From contig JAGLLT010000014.1 in NCBI GenBank assembly GCA_023140385.1, positions 1 through 37,122 of the forward strand: a DNA stretch of 37,122 bases, in the 5' to 3' direction. Positions 1-10,795 of this stretch are shown here, piece by piece (position 1 is the stretch's first letter; every line of letters starts with the position of its first letter). The translations under genes were made by a program, and so were the position numbers. This DNA is from Candidatus Omnitrophota bacterium (GTDB lineage: Bacteria > Omnitrophota > Gorgyraeia > JAGLLT01). Under the pieces are notes generated by a model that did no database searches, was not told the origin of the DNA, and saw only the letters and a list, made by a program, of their open reading frames with translations.

Positions 1-162
1 GGCCTGGAATCAAGGGCGCAGGAAGAGATGGCCAGGATGGTGGCTATGAAACAGGCAACGGACAGCTCCGACGAGATGATTGTTGCTTTGGAACTGCAGT
101 ACAATAAGTTAAGGCAGGCTGAGATTACCAGAGAGATAATTGAAGTCATCAGTGCTTCGTAA
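1..162 (+). CDS. atpG: ATP synthase F1 gamma subunit, C-terminal fragment
   Basis: Partial gene entering from the left edge; the last 53 codons are present, ending in TAA. Gamma is the central rotor shaft of F1 and turns inside the alpha3beta3 ring. The visible tail is one long helix. It contains the family's conserved ending, with AQEEMARMVAMKQATDSS followed by NKLRQAEITREIIEVISAS. In other bacteria this helix penetrates the catalytic head. The gene sits 12 bases before atpD, the standard atpG-atpD-atpC order, so it is the third-last gene of the atp operon. The upstream atp genes lie outside the window. Confidence 0.95.
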   Translation, partial: GLESRAQEEMARMVAMKQATDSSDEMIVALELQYNKLRQAEITREIIEVISAS

Positions 163-1822
<1,660 letters not shown>

Positions 1823-1844
1823 AGAACCATAACCCAAAAAATTT

Positions 1845-3140
1845 ATGAGGAAGATTGTAAGGCAGTTTAAGTTAGTTATCCTTCTTTTCTTAATCAACGG
1901 GTTTGTGCCCGCGGCCGAGGCCGCGGATAAAAGGATAGAGTTGACTAATATTAAGGTGAGAAGCTCCGCTGAAGGAACAATCATCAGGGTAAATACCAGC
2001 AGGCCGGTTAAATTTTTATATTATAAAGTTGAAAACCCCGCCCGCTTAATAATTGATTTTATCAGCACTAATATTTATTCACGGGAACCTGAAAAAATTG
2101 TTTTTACTCGCGGTAATTTAAGAGAAATCCAGAGTGTTTTTTATGAGACAGAAGGCGGCCAGCCGGGATTGGATTCACTTGTTTTAAAATTTGTTCCGAA
2201 TGTTACGGTAAAAGTCAAAGGGGAAAAAAGCGGAATTTTATTGAGAGTTGAAAGATCCGCGGTGTTTTCTCAAGCCGTAGAACCGCCGGATAAAAATTCC
2301 GAAGCTTATATTTTAGCCGAAAAAATTGCCCGCCGGAAAAGCCTGGCCGGCCGGGGAGATAAGCGCAACCATAGTTTGCTTTCATCTCTGTCTTATATGC
2401 TGAGCTTGTACGAGAACTCGATAAAGAAGGAGTTGGCTGTTTTTGAGTCCAGGGAAACTGAGACATCAATGGCCGGTAAACATCTATCGCCAGAGACGCT
2501 TGCTATATTAGCCGCGGCTGGAAAAACGAATATCAATCTTGCTTATAGAAGACCGGATGCTTTAGGGAGTTTAAAGCTGTCATCGGGGCAGAGGCTTAAA
2601 GATGGTGGTTATCTAACGTGGGCCGCGTTGGCCGCCACTTCTATCATAACTGCCTCGGGCGCGTTGATTATGTTGGTTAAAGGCAGGCGGAGAAAAACTA
2701 ATTTACGGCAGGTTAATGTATCCCGCCTTCAAAAGAGCGACTTTAGCCGCCTGCGTATTGTAGAGAGGTTAACTTGCCGGGATAATCAGGCTAATAGATG
2801 TTTCGAAAAAAGGCAATTTGCCAGGCTGGGCGTACCGGCAGAAGGCTTTTTGCGGGTGTCTATGGATATAGAAACACAAAAGCTGTGTAAGGCGCCGGCT
2901 TGCGCGAAGAATATAAGTTTGGGAGGAATTTGCATCGAGATAGAAGGAAATATTGAAATACCCCGAATTTTAGAAATTTGGTTAAGGCTGCCTGATGTGC
3001 GGGAGGCGAATCAGGTTCTTGCCAGAATTGAATGGAGCAGGAAGAAAGACGACGGCCTATGCTGTTATGGTTTGTCTTTTATGATGTTGGGTGAGAAGGA
3101 AGAAGCAAAAATTAAAACATTCCTAAACGACAATTTGTAA
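1845..3140 (+). CDS. AMIN-domain / PilZ-domain transmembrane protein
   Basis: A 431-residue protein of unknown specific role. A signal peptide or membrane anchor covers residues 1-27 (hydrophobic VILLFLINGFVPAAEA). An AMIN-like beta domain spans about 30-140. AMIN domains direct envelope proteins to the periplasm or peptidoglycan in amidases and type IV pilus secretins. A low-complexity linker follows, then a membrane helix at about 257-278 ending in KGRRRK. The cytoplasmic PilZ domain covers about 320-430. Its c-di-GMP signature is present: RQFAR at 323-327 and NISLGG at 356-361. Inference: it senses c-di-GMP inside and acts on the periplasm or wall outside. It lies 22 bases after atpC and 3 bases before rsmI, so may be cotranscribed. 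No good ribosome site is visible. Confidence 0.75.
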   Translation: MRKIVRQFKLVILLFLINGFVPAAEAADKRIELTNIKVRSSAEGTIIRVNTSRPVKFLYYKVENPARLIIDFISTNIYSREPEKIVFTRGNLREIQSVFYETEGGQPGLDSLVLKFVPNVTVKVKGEKSGILLRVERSAVFSQAVEPPDKNSEAYILAEKIARRKSLAGRGDKRNHSLLSSLSYMLSLYENSIKKELAVFESRETETSMAGKHLSPETLAILAAAGKTNINLAYRRPDALGSLKLSSGQRLKDGGYLTWAALAATSIITASGALIMLVKGRRRKTNLRQVNVSRLQKSDFSRLRIVERLTCRDNQANRCFEKRQFARLGVPAEGFLRVSMDIETQKLCKAPACAKNISLGGICIEIEGNIEIPRILEIWLRLPDVREANQVLARIEWSRKKDDGLCCYGLSFMMLGEKEEAKIKTFLNDNL

Positions 3141-3143
3141 AAA

Positions 3144-3815
3144 ATGAGTAGCGAAACAGGCAATTTTTTTATAGTTAGCACACCCATCGGAAACAAAAAA
3201 GACATTACCCTTCGGGCGCTTGAAGTGCTTAAAGAAGTTGATCTCATTGCTTGTGAGGATACACGCCATACTCATCGGCTCTTAAAGCATTATGAGATAA
3301 AAAAGGCGCTTATCAGCTACTTTGAACACAATAAAACAAAGCGGGCCCCGCAAATAATAAAATGGCTTAAAGAAGGCAAGAACGTTGCCTTGGTAAGCGA
3401 CGCGGGAACTCCCGGAATTTGCGACCCCGGCTATTATGTTATTCGTTTAGCGCGGCAGGAGGAAATTCCGGTATCTGTCATTCCCGGGCCTTCCGCATTG
3501 ATTACGGCGCTGATTGCTTCGGGTAAGCCGCCGGATAAATTTATCTTTGAAGGCTACTTGCCCAGAAAAAAAGGCGTCCGCAGAAAAAAACTGGAAGCTT
3601 TGGCTGTTGAGGAAAGAACGGTTATTTTTTACGAGTCCCCCTACCGCCTTCTTAAATCATTAGAGGATATTGAAATTTTTTTTAAGGACAGAAAAATTTG
3701 CTGCTGTCGTGAGCTAACGAAGAAGTTTGAAGAAGTAATTACGGATACTCCGGCAAATTTAGTCAAACACTACAGAGAGAAAAGCCCAAAGGGAGAGTTT
3801 GTTTTAGTTTTGTAA
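3144..3815 (+). CDS. rsmI: 16S rRNA 2'-O-methyltransferase (C1402), RsmI
   Basis: SAM-dependent methylase of the tetrapyrrole-methylase fold that modifies the ribose of C1402 in the 16S rRNA decoding centre. The N-terminus has the family hallmark VSTPIGNKKDITLRALEVL, followed by ACEDTRHTHRLL and the glycine-rich SDAGTPGICDPGY. IPGPSALITALIASG and FEGYLPRKKGVRRKKLE are also standard. At 223 residues it is shorter than the 270-290 residue E. coli type. It ends right after KGEFVLVL, where longer homologues carry a C-terminal extension; short forms of this kind are known. The start codon follows the previous stop by 3 bases. Confidence 0.95.
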   Translation: MSSETGNFFIVSTPIGNKKDITLRALEVLKEVDLIACEDTRHTHRLLKHYEIKKALISYFEHNKTKRAPQIIKWLKEGKNVALVSDAGTPGICDPGYYVIRLARQEEIPVSVIPGPSALITALIASGKPPDKFIFEGYLPRKKGVRRKKLEALAVEERTVIFYESPYRLLKSLEDIEIFFKDRKICCCRELTKKFEEVITDTPANLVKHYREKSPKGEFVLVL

Positions 3816-3816
3816 T

Positions 3817-3829
3817 GGGGTCTGACCCC
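3817..3829. repeat. 13-bp perfect palindrome GGGGTCTGACCCC
   Basis: Six-base arms (GGGGTC / GACCCC) around a single T, located between the rsmI stop and the purN ribosome site. With a one-base centre it is a double-strand recognition site rather than a good RNA hairpin. I saw no second copy in this window. Confidence 0.6.
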
Positions 3830-3843
3830 GAGGGGAAGAACCG

Positions 3844-4455
3844 GTGAATATAGCTGTTTTTTGTTCGGGTAAGGGTACTAATTTACAGGCTATTATTGAC
3901 GCCGTAAAGTCAAAAAAAGTTAAAGCCGGCATAAAATTGGTAATAGCCGATAAAAAAAATGCCCTTAGCCTTGTAAAAGCGGAAAAAGCCGGCATCAAAG
4001 CTATATTTATTAATTCTAAAAGGTTTAAAAGCAGAGAGTCATTTGATAAAGAAGCAATTAAATATCTAAAAAAGGAAAAGGTGGAGCTGGTAGTCCTGGC
4101 GGGTTTTATGAGGATATTAAGCCCTCATTTTATTAAGAAGTACAGAGATAGGATTTTGAATGTTCATCCGGCGCTCCTGCCTTCTTTTAAGGGCAGCCGG
4201 GCAATAAAAGATGCTTTTGACAGCGGGGTTAAAGTGACGGGGGTTACAGTTCACTTTGTCAGCGAGGAAGTTGACAGCGGCCCGATTATATTGCAGGAGG
4301 CCGTTAAGGTTTCGAATAGGGAGAGTTACGTGTCATTAGAGAGAAAGATTCATAAAGTTGAACACCGACTCTATCCTTTGGCTATAAGGTTATTTTGCGA
4401 AGGCAGGTTGAAAGTTTCGGGAGGAAAGGTATTTTGCGAGGAAGCGCTAAAATGA
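3844..4455 (+). CDS. purN: Phosphoribosylglycinamide formyltransferase (10-formyl-THF dependent)
   Basis: Third step of de novo purine synthesis: transfers formyl from 10-formyltetrahydrofolate to GAR, giving FGAR. The start is a GTG preceded by GAGGGGAAGAA. At 203 residues the length is typical. The catalytic triad keeps the E. coli numbering: Asn106 and His108 in NVHPALLPSFKG, and Asp144 in VDSGPIIL. The phosphate loop CSGKGTNLQAI is at the N-terminus and the LAGFMRILSP folate-site motif is near residue 85. The stop codon overlaps the start of the next gene as ATGA, so the two are translationally coupled although their pathways differ. Confidence 0.96.
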   Translation: MNIAVFCSGKGTNLQAIIDAVKSKKVKAGIKLVIADKKNALSLVKAEKAGIKAIFINSKRFKSRESFDKEAIKYLKKEKVELVVLAGFMRILSPHFIKKYRDRILNVHPALLPSFKGSRAIKDAFDSGVKVTGVTVHFVSEEVDSGPIILQEAVKVSNRESYVSLERKIHKVEHRLYPLAIRLFCEGRLKVSGGKVFCEEALK

Positions 4456-5864
4456 AAATTAAGTTTGGGACATCGGGGTGGAGGGCTATAATTAGTGAAG
4501 ATTTTACCTTTGACAACGTAAGATTATTGAGCCAGGCAGTTAGTAACTATTTAAAAGGCGCGGGGCTCTCTAAAAAGGGCGTACTAATAGGCCACGATAC
4601 AAGATTTTTGTCTTCTGACTTTGCCAGGGAAGCGGCCCGGGTGCTTGCTTCGAACGACATCAGGGTTTACCTTCCCAAAAGGTCTACTCCGACGCCCACC
4701 GTATCATATAGTGTCATAAATAAAAAGCTGGGAGGAGCTATTATGATAAGCGCCAGCCATAATGCTCCCGAATACAACGGTTTTAAGTTTTCCGCGGAAA
4801 CAGGCGGCCCTTCTTCTGAGAAGGTAAGCAGGATGATAGAAAAACAGGCGGCCTGCGTTAAAATTAAAGATGTTAAAAATGATGAAAAAAAAGCGGAAAA
4901 AAACATTATAACCTTTGATCCCAGACCGGCCTATATGAGAAAACTAAGAAAAGTTCTTAATATGTCAATGCTTAAAGCAAGCAGGATGAAGATTGCCGTG
5001 GACTGCATGAACGGAATAGCTGCCGGTTATCTGGATAGATTTATCAAAGATCTTAATTATGAAGTAAAAGTTATCAACGCCCACAACGACCCGCTGTACG
5101 GAGGTAGAAATCCGGATCCTTCTCCTGAGAATTTGAAGGAATTGATTAATGTGGTCAAAAAAGAGAACTTTGATATAGGGCTGGCAGTTGATGGTGATAG
5201 CGACAGATTTGGCGTTATTGACGGGAACGGGGAGTTTATTATACCTAACAAAATTATTTCCTTGATATTTTACTACTTGGTAAATAGCGCCAAACTAATG
5301 CCTTGTGTTGCCAGGAGTGTGTCAACCACGCACCTGATTGATGAAATAGCGAAAGATTACGGTGTAAATACGGTGGAAACGCCCATCGGTTTTAAATACA
5401 TAGCTGAACAACTTTTAAGCGGCGCCTGTATGCTTGGAGCCGAAGAGTCGGGAGGGCTTTCTGTAGCCGGCCACGTTCCTGAAAAGGACGGACTGTTGGC
5501 CAATTTACTGGTTGTGGAAGCAATGGTTTATTTTAAAAAACCCTTAAGGGCTATTCTGGATGAGATTTATCAAAAGTATGGCCGTTTTTATAATAAACGC
5601 ATCAATATTAAAGTGGACTGGCCGTCCCAGCGTAAATTTATGGCAAAGTTGGCGCAAAAACCCCCCTTAAGGATAGCTAAAAGAAAAGTGGTGACAATTA
5701 ACAAGGTAGACGGGTATAAATTTATTCTTGAAGATGGCGATTGGCTGATGTTCAGGCCCAGTGGCACAGAGCCAATGGTGCGCTGTTACATTGAAAGCCG
5801 CAGCAGGAAGAGATACAATAATCTGTTGAAAGAAGCCGGGAATTTAATAGAAACAATGAGGTAG
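4452..5864 (+). CDS. Phosphoglucomutase / phosphomannomutase
   Basis: Alpha-D-phosphohexomutase that interconverts hexose 1- and 6-phosphates through a phosphoserine. The start is the ATG of the ATGA overlap with purN; a longer frame inside purN exists but the family begins at FGTSGWRA. All four domain signatures are present: catalytic Ser102 in SASHNAPEYNG, the metal loop DGDSDRFG, the sugar-binding GAEESGG, and the phosphate-binding RPSGTEPMVRC near the C-terminus. The 470-residue length is normal for the archaeal/PGM-like branch. Sequence alone does not settle glucose versus mannose preference, so no gene symbol is given. Likely supplies sugar phosphates for LPS or glycogen. Confidence 0.92.
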   Translation: MKIKFGTSGWRAIISEDFTFDNVRLLSQAVSNYLKGAGLSKKGVLIGHDTRFLSSDFAREAARVLASNDIRVYLPKRSTPTPTVSYSVINKKLGGAIMISASHNAPEYNGFKFSAETGGPSSEKVSRMIEKQAACVKIKDVKNDEKKAEKNIITFDPRPAYMRKLRKVLNMSMLKASRMKIAVDCMNGIAAGYLDRFIKDLNYEVKVINAHNDPLYGGRNPDPSPENLKELINVVKKENFDIGLAVDGDSDRFGVIDGNGEFIIPNKIISLIFYYLVNSAKLMPCVARSVSTTHLIDEIAKDYGVNTVETPIGFKYIAEQLLSGACMLGAEESGGLSVAGHVPEKDGLLANLLVVEAMVYFKKPLRAILDEIYQKYGRFYNKRINIKVDWPSQRKFMAKLAQKPPLRIAKRKVVTINKVDGYKFILEDGDWLMFRPSGTEPMVRCYIESRSRKRYNNLLKEAGNLIETMR

Positions 5865-5879
5865 TTTTTTGCGAATAGC

Positions 5880-5901
5880 GGAAAGTAAAATTTCCTTTTT
5901 T
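5880..5901 (+). terminator. Possible weak intrinsic terminator after the phosphohexomutase gene
   Basis: GGAAA and TTTCC form a 5-bp stem around GTAAAA, followed directly by six Ts. The stem is short and AT-rich, so efficiency is doubtful. A second weak candidate (AAAAGC-GAC-GCTTTT then Ts) lies at 6021-6038. The rest of the 5865-6075 gap shows no gene. Confidence 0.4.
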
Positions 5902-6075
5902 ATGTAAAGGTTAAATTTGTCCCTTAAAAACACAGTTATTGCCGGCTATATATACTGTATTTTGTATCTATAAAATAAAACACCACAAGTATTGTTAAAA
6001 ATCAAGGAAGATGAGGGAAGAAAAGCGACGCTTTTTTTGCGAGTGGTTAAATGATGTCTATTTTCAAAAAAGCAT

Positions 6076-7691
<1,616 letters not shown>

Positions 7692-7716
7692 TGGAATTTT
7701 AGGAAAAATTGTGGTT

Positions 7717-7793
<77 letters not shown>

Positions 7794-7818
7794 ATTCAGG
7801 AGGCAGACAGCGGTAATA

Positions 7819-8232
7819 ATGGGTTTTTATCACGCCGGAGGAAAACTTCAGAAAGGCCTATCCGAGAGAAGGAAGTATGTAAGGTTAGATGCCCGTGTTC
7901 CGGTTCAGTATTTTGTTATACCGGAGAAAAAAGAAGAGGAAATAGCGAAGAATTTTTGCCATAAAGCGCAAAGCCGCAACATCGGAGGCGGCGGACTATT
8001 GATAGAAGTGCCGGTTCTGACCGATGAACTATTTTTTACCACTCACCTGATAAAGGTTCAATTCTCATTGCCGCAAAAGGCTAAATTCATTACGGCCATT
8101 GCCAGGATGATTTCCGTTGAGAAACCGGAACACGTTAAAAGCTTTTACGTAAGATTAGCCTTTATAAAGATTAGCAAAGAAGATAGGCAAAGCTTGATTG
8201 ATTATATAAATAAAGAACACGGCAAAACCTGA
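7819..8232 (+). CDS. PilZ-domain protein
   Basis: A 137-residue soluble protein consisting of one PilZ domain, a c-di-GMP-binding beta barrel. The binding signature is near the N-terminus as ERRKYVRLDARVPVQY (RRxxxR). The second motif is RNIGGGGLLIEV, where Gly replaces the usual Ser of NxSxxG; binding may still occur. No effector domain is fused, so it probably acts by contacting a partner. An AGGAGG lies 15 bases before the ATG, unusually far. The gene starts 25 bases after the tRNA-fMet CCA end, so its mRNA may begin at an RNase-processed tRNA end. Confidence 0.8.
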   Translation: MGFYHAGGKLQKGLSERRKYVRLDARVPVQYFVIPEKKEEEIAKNFCHKAQSRNIGGGGLLIEVPVLTDELFFTTHLIKVQFSLPQKAKFITAIARMISVEKPEHVKSFYVRLAFIKISKEDRQSLIDYINKEHGKT

Positions 8233-8277
8233 AAAGATGCAGCTGTAAAAAGATAATAAAGGCTATGCTTTTCAACT

Positions 8278-8814
8278 ATGCGCTATTTTGGATTGAGAAT
8301 TATCAAGTTATTCATAATAATACTGTTACTGATAAATCTAACGGGTTGTGCCTTATTGGGCACGATTCTTCAACTCGCGCCGTTGGCAACTATCTTTGTC
8401 TATTACTCCGCTCCGTCTGAAGTTGAGGACGGCAAGCTCCTCTGCTTTAAAACCGTCGAAAGCTATAAAGCGGGCGGCGGCAAAGACGCGCAGTCGGCGG
8501 AGAGAGTTAAGAGTGAATATTACCTCTGTCTTCTTGACTATGAAAAGGGTGAGGTGCGGGAACTCGCGAAGATACTCAATGATAAACCTTACAGCCTGGA
8601 AGATGGTGTAATCTATTACGAAAAAGATGAAGGCAAAATCCTTTTTGCCTTAAGTGAACCTGAAGGTACATGGCAGTTGAACGTCGATGGGTCCGCGCTG
8701 GAGAAAATTTCTGAAGAGAAGATGGTGCCCGCGGGAGTTATCTGTTCGGAAGGACGCTATGTTTATTTACCCCCACCTTATTTTACAAATGATATTTCCC
8801 GCCTAAATCCGTAG
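8278..8814 (+). CDS. Putative lipoprotein, unknown function
   Basis: 178 residues beginning with a lipoprotein signal: basic start, hydrophobic LFIIILLLIN, then the lipobox LTGC with Cys24 as the lipidated residue. A second hydrophobic stretch follows (LLGTILQLAPLATIFVYY). The rest resembles short beta-strand repeats (GVIYYEKDEGKILFALSEPEGTWQLNVDG) as in TolB/propeller-like lipoproteins, but is too short to call. I do not recognise the family. Its last 12 bases overlap the end of the convergent TPR-channel gene. Confidence 0.7.
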   Translation: MRYFGLRIIKLFIIILLLINLTGCALLGTILQLAPLATIFVYYSAPSEVEDGKLLCFKTVESYKAGGGKDAQSAERVKSEYYLCLLDYEKGEVRELAKILNDKPYSLEDGVIYYEKDEGKILFALSEPEGTWQLNVDGSALEKISEEKMVPAGVICSEGRYVYLPPPYFTNDISRLNP

Positions 8815-9579
8815 ATATTTCCTGGAAAAGCCGATTATAAAAAGAGGCATAATGAATATACTGCAGAGGGATTCCAGCATAACTATTATTTTGTTAAGCC
8901 CTACCGCGGTTACATCTCCGAAGCCAACGGTGGTAAAAGTAACCACACTGAAATAGAGAGCGTCTAAAAAATGGGGGCGTGAGACAAGGCCTTCTTTTAA
9001 AAGATACCCCGCGCTGTAAAACAAAGATGAAATCAGAATGACCAGGACGCAGGATGCGAATGTCCTTGAGGGGCGTTCGCCGTGCCCCCAGATAAGATAA
9101 GAGAGGGTTAGCATAAGGCAGAGAACACCCCTCTTTAAGGATGATATTAAATTTTTCTTCTCTTTGCTTTTAGTAATTGGGTGAATCTTTTTGGCGTTAA
9201 ACAGCCGCCGGACTAAAAACTTTCTGTAACATTCTTTTGAGGAGTAAAGGCAATCGGAAAGGTTTATGAGTTCACGGTCTCTTTCATGGTTTATGGCTGC
9301 TTGCTTGTAGAGCAGGGAAGCGTACTCTAAATCACGGCAGGCCTCCGCGTCGCGGGCGGCGTTTTCATATAATATAGCGGCGTTATTAAACCTCTTTTCC
9401 CCCGACCTTATAGACCAACAGCTGGCAGCCATGGCGGAGCAGAAGGCAGACTGCCTAAGATTTTTATTTTTTCTATAAAGCCCCGCGGCTTTCTTAAATA
9501 GCCTGTATGCCTCGTGATACTTCTCTTCCGCGAGGAGCGCGTTTGCTTTTTCTTCGATAACTTGAGGATTATCTTGCAT
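8803..9579 (-). CDS. TPR-like N-terminal domain fused to a two-pore-helix potassium channel
   Basis: A 258-residue fusion. Residues 1-125 are helical repeats like TPR/alpha-SNAP (ANALLAEEKYHEAYRLFKKAA, AAILYENAARDAE, YASLLYKQAAINHE). Membrane segments follow at about 151-165 and 172-195. A pore helix and the potassium selectivity filter TTVGFGD are at 216-222, and a final membrane helix spans about 228-250 (Ion_trans_2 type). It should be a tetrameric potassium channel whose gate is controlled by the cytoplasmic repeat domain. The start lies only 10 bases after the CCA end of tRNA-Leu with no ribosome site, so it probably shares the tRNA-Ala/tRNA-Leu transcript. Confidence 0.85.
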   Translation of the reverse strand: MQDNPQVIEEKANALLAEEKYHEAYRLFKKAAGLYRKNKNLRQSAFCSAMAASCWSIRSGEKRFNNAAILYENAARDAEACRDLEYASLLYKQAAINHERDRELINLSDCLYSSKECYRKFLVRRLFNAKKIHPITKSKEKKNLISSLKRGVLCLMLTLSYLIWGHGERPSRTFASCVLVILISSLFYSAGYLLKEGLVSRPHFLDALYFSVVTFTTVGFGDVTAVGLNKIIVMLESLCSIFIMPLFIIGFSRKYLRI

Positions 9580-9589
9580 ATTTTTAATA

Positions 9590-9677
9590 TGGTGCCGGAG
9601 GTGGGACTCGAACCCACACGAGGGGTTGCCTCACACGATTTTGAGTCGCGCGCGTAAGCCAATTCCGCCACTCCGGC
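9590..9677 (-). tRNA. tRNA-Leu (CAA)
   Basis: An 88-base class II tRNA with long variable arm and encoded CCA. The acceptor GCCGGAG pairs with CTCCGGC. The anticodon loop is CTCAAAA (anticodon CAA, reads UUG), closed by a CGCGA/TCGTG stem with one G·U. The variable arm and GGTTCGAGTCC T-loop are present. It is transcribed after tRNA-Ala on the minus strand. Confidence 0.95.
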
Positions 9678-9719
9678 AAATTAAATTAAAGATAAGGCAA
9701 AGTACAAACCTTTTGCGCG

Positions 9720-9749
9720 CACTACCGAACCACGTAGGGTTCGGTGGTG
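9720..9749 (-). repeat. 12-bp stem-loop between tRNA-Ala and tRNA-Leu
   Basis: On the minus strand, arms CACCACCGAACC and GGTTCGGTAGTG around loop CTACGT; one G·U and otherwise perfect. The 5' arm includes the CCA end and discriminator of tRNA-Ala, so the hairpin competes with the mature 3' end. No T-run follows, so it is not an intrinsic terminator. Likely a processing signal. Confidence 0.65.
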
Positions 9750-9820
9750 GAGCTGAGGGGGCTCGAACCCCTGACCCCCACGCTGCCAGCGTGGTGCTCT
9801 CCCAGCTGAGCTACAGCCCC
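9745..9820 (-). tRNA. tRNA-Ala (GGC)
   Basis: 76 bases with encoded CCA. The anticodon loop is CTGGCAG (anticodon GGC) on a CACG/CGTG stem. The acceptor GGGGCTG pairs with CAGCTCC, placing a G3·U70 wobble, the main alanine identity element. First gene of the minus-strand tRNA transcript. Confidence 0.97.
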
Positions 9821-9831
9821 ATTAAATCCTA

Positions 9832-9860
9832 AATATAACATTCATTTAATAGCTTGTCAA
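9832..9860 (-). promoter_or_regulatory. Strong promoter of the tRNA-Ala/tRNA-Leu/channel transcript
   Basis: On the minus strand, TTGACA (9855-9860) and TATATT (9832-9837) are separated by 17 bp. The start point would fall a few bases before the tRNA-Ala 5' end at 9820. Confidence 0.8.
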
Positions 9861-9892
9861 CGATTTTTAACCGGAGTCTTTATCAATTTGCC

Positions 9893-9920
9893 TTGACGAT
9901 ATAGCGCTATTTATGATAAT
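9893..9920 (+). promoter_or_regulatory. Promoter of nfo-leuS
   Basis: TTGACG at 9893-9898 and GATAAT at 9915-9920 with a 16-bp spacer, divergent from the tRNA promoter. The palindrome ATAGCGCTAT (9901-9910) sits in the spacer and could be an operator. Confidence 0.55.
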
Positions 9921-9952
9921 ATAATACAAATACTTAATAGAGTTTAAATAAA

Positions 9953-10795
9953 ATGAAGTTAGGAGCTCATATATCAATCGCGGGGGGAATTTTTGAGGCT
10001 GTAGACAGGGCTCGAAAAGGTGGTTGTGATTGTATGCAGATATTCAGCCGCAGCCCCAGAGGTTGGGAGGCGCCGGCGCTCAACAGGGACGATGTTAAAG
10101 AGCTCAAGAGGAGAAGAAGAGAAGCGGGTATCACTCCTCTGGTTATACATGCTCCCTATCTGATAAATCTGGCTTCGCCGGATGAGGAGCTTTACGAAAA
10201 GTCTCTTAAGAGCTGTATAGAGGAGCTGAGAAGGGCGGATTTTTTAGGAGCGGAGTATTTTGTAACTCACCTTGGTTCGCATAAAGGTGATGGGGTTAAA
10301 GCCGGTGTCAGTAGATTTGGCGCGGCACTTAATAGGATATATAATGAGTTAAATCCCGGGGTTATGATGCTGCTTGAAAATACCGCCGGAGGCGGCAATA
10401 GCCTGGGAGGCACCTTTAGAGAAATTAATGAAGTGATGAAGGCCTCAAGGCATAAAAAAAGGCTGGGCCTGTGTTTTGATACCTGTCACGCCTATGCCGC
10501 CGGCTATGACATTGGGCACAAGAAGGGGTTGGAAGATACCCTGTCCGAGATTGATAGTTTAATGGGTTTGGATAAGTTAAAGGTGATACACCTTAATGAC
10601 TCTAAGGGTGATTTGGGTTCTCACCTTGACAGGCATGAACATATAGGGGAAGGAAGAATCGGAACAAGCGGGTTTAGGGTTATTTTAGGCCATCCGCGAT
10701 TGGAAAAGCCGGCTTATATCATTGAGACACCCGAAAAAGGCCCTGACTCCGACCCCTTGAGCATAAAAAAAATCAGGAAAATCTATGGAAGGTAG
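9953..10795 (+). CDS. nfo: Endonuclease IV (AP endonuclease)
   Basis: Zinc-dependent enzyme that nicks DNA 5' to abasic sites in base-excision repair. The 280-residue length is normal. All family metal ligands are readable: His66 (HAPY), His106 (VTHLGSH), Glu142 (LENTAG), Asp176 and His179 (DTCHAYAAGYD), His213 (HLNDS), Asp226 and His228 (DRHEHIGEG) and Glu258 (IETP). The start MKLGAHISIAGG is the conserved N-terminus. Its end overlaps the start of leuS by 11 bases, so the two are probably cotranscribed. Confidence 0.97.
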   Translation: MKLGAHISIAGGIFEAVDRARKGGCDCMQIFSRSPRGWEAPALNRDDVKELKRRRREAGITPLVIHAPYLINLASPDEELYEKSLKSCIEELRRADFLGAEYFVTHLGSHKGDGVKAGVSRFGAALNRIYNELNPGVMMLLENTAGGGNSLGGTFREINEVMKASRHKKRLGLCFDTCHAYAAGYDIGHKKGLEDTLSEIDSLMGLDKLKVIHLNDSKGDLGSHLDRHEHIGEGRIGTSGFRVILGHPRLEKPAYIIETPEKGPDSDPLSIKKIRKIYGR

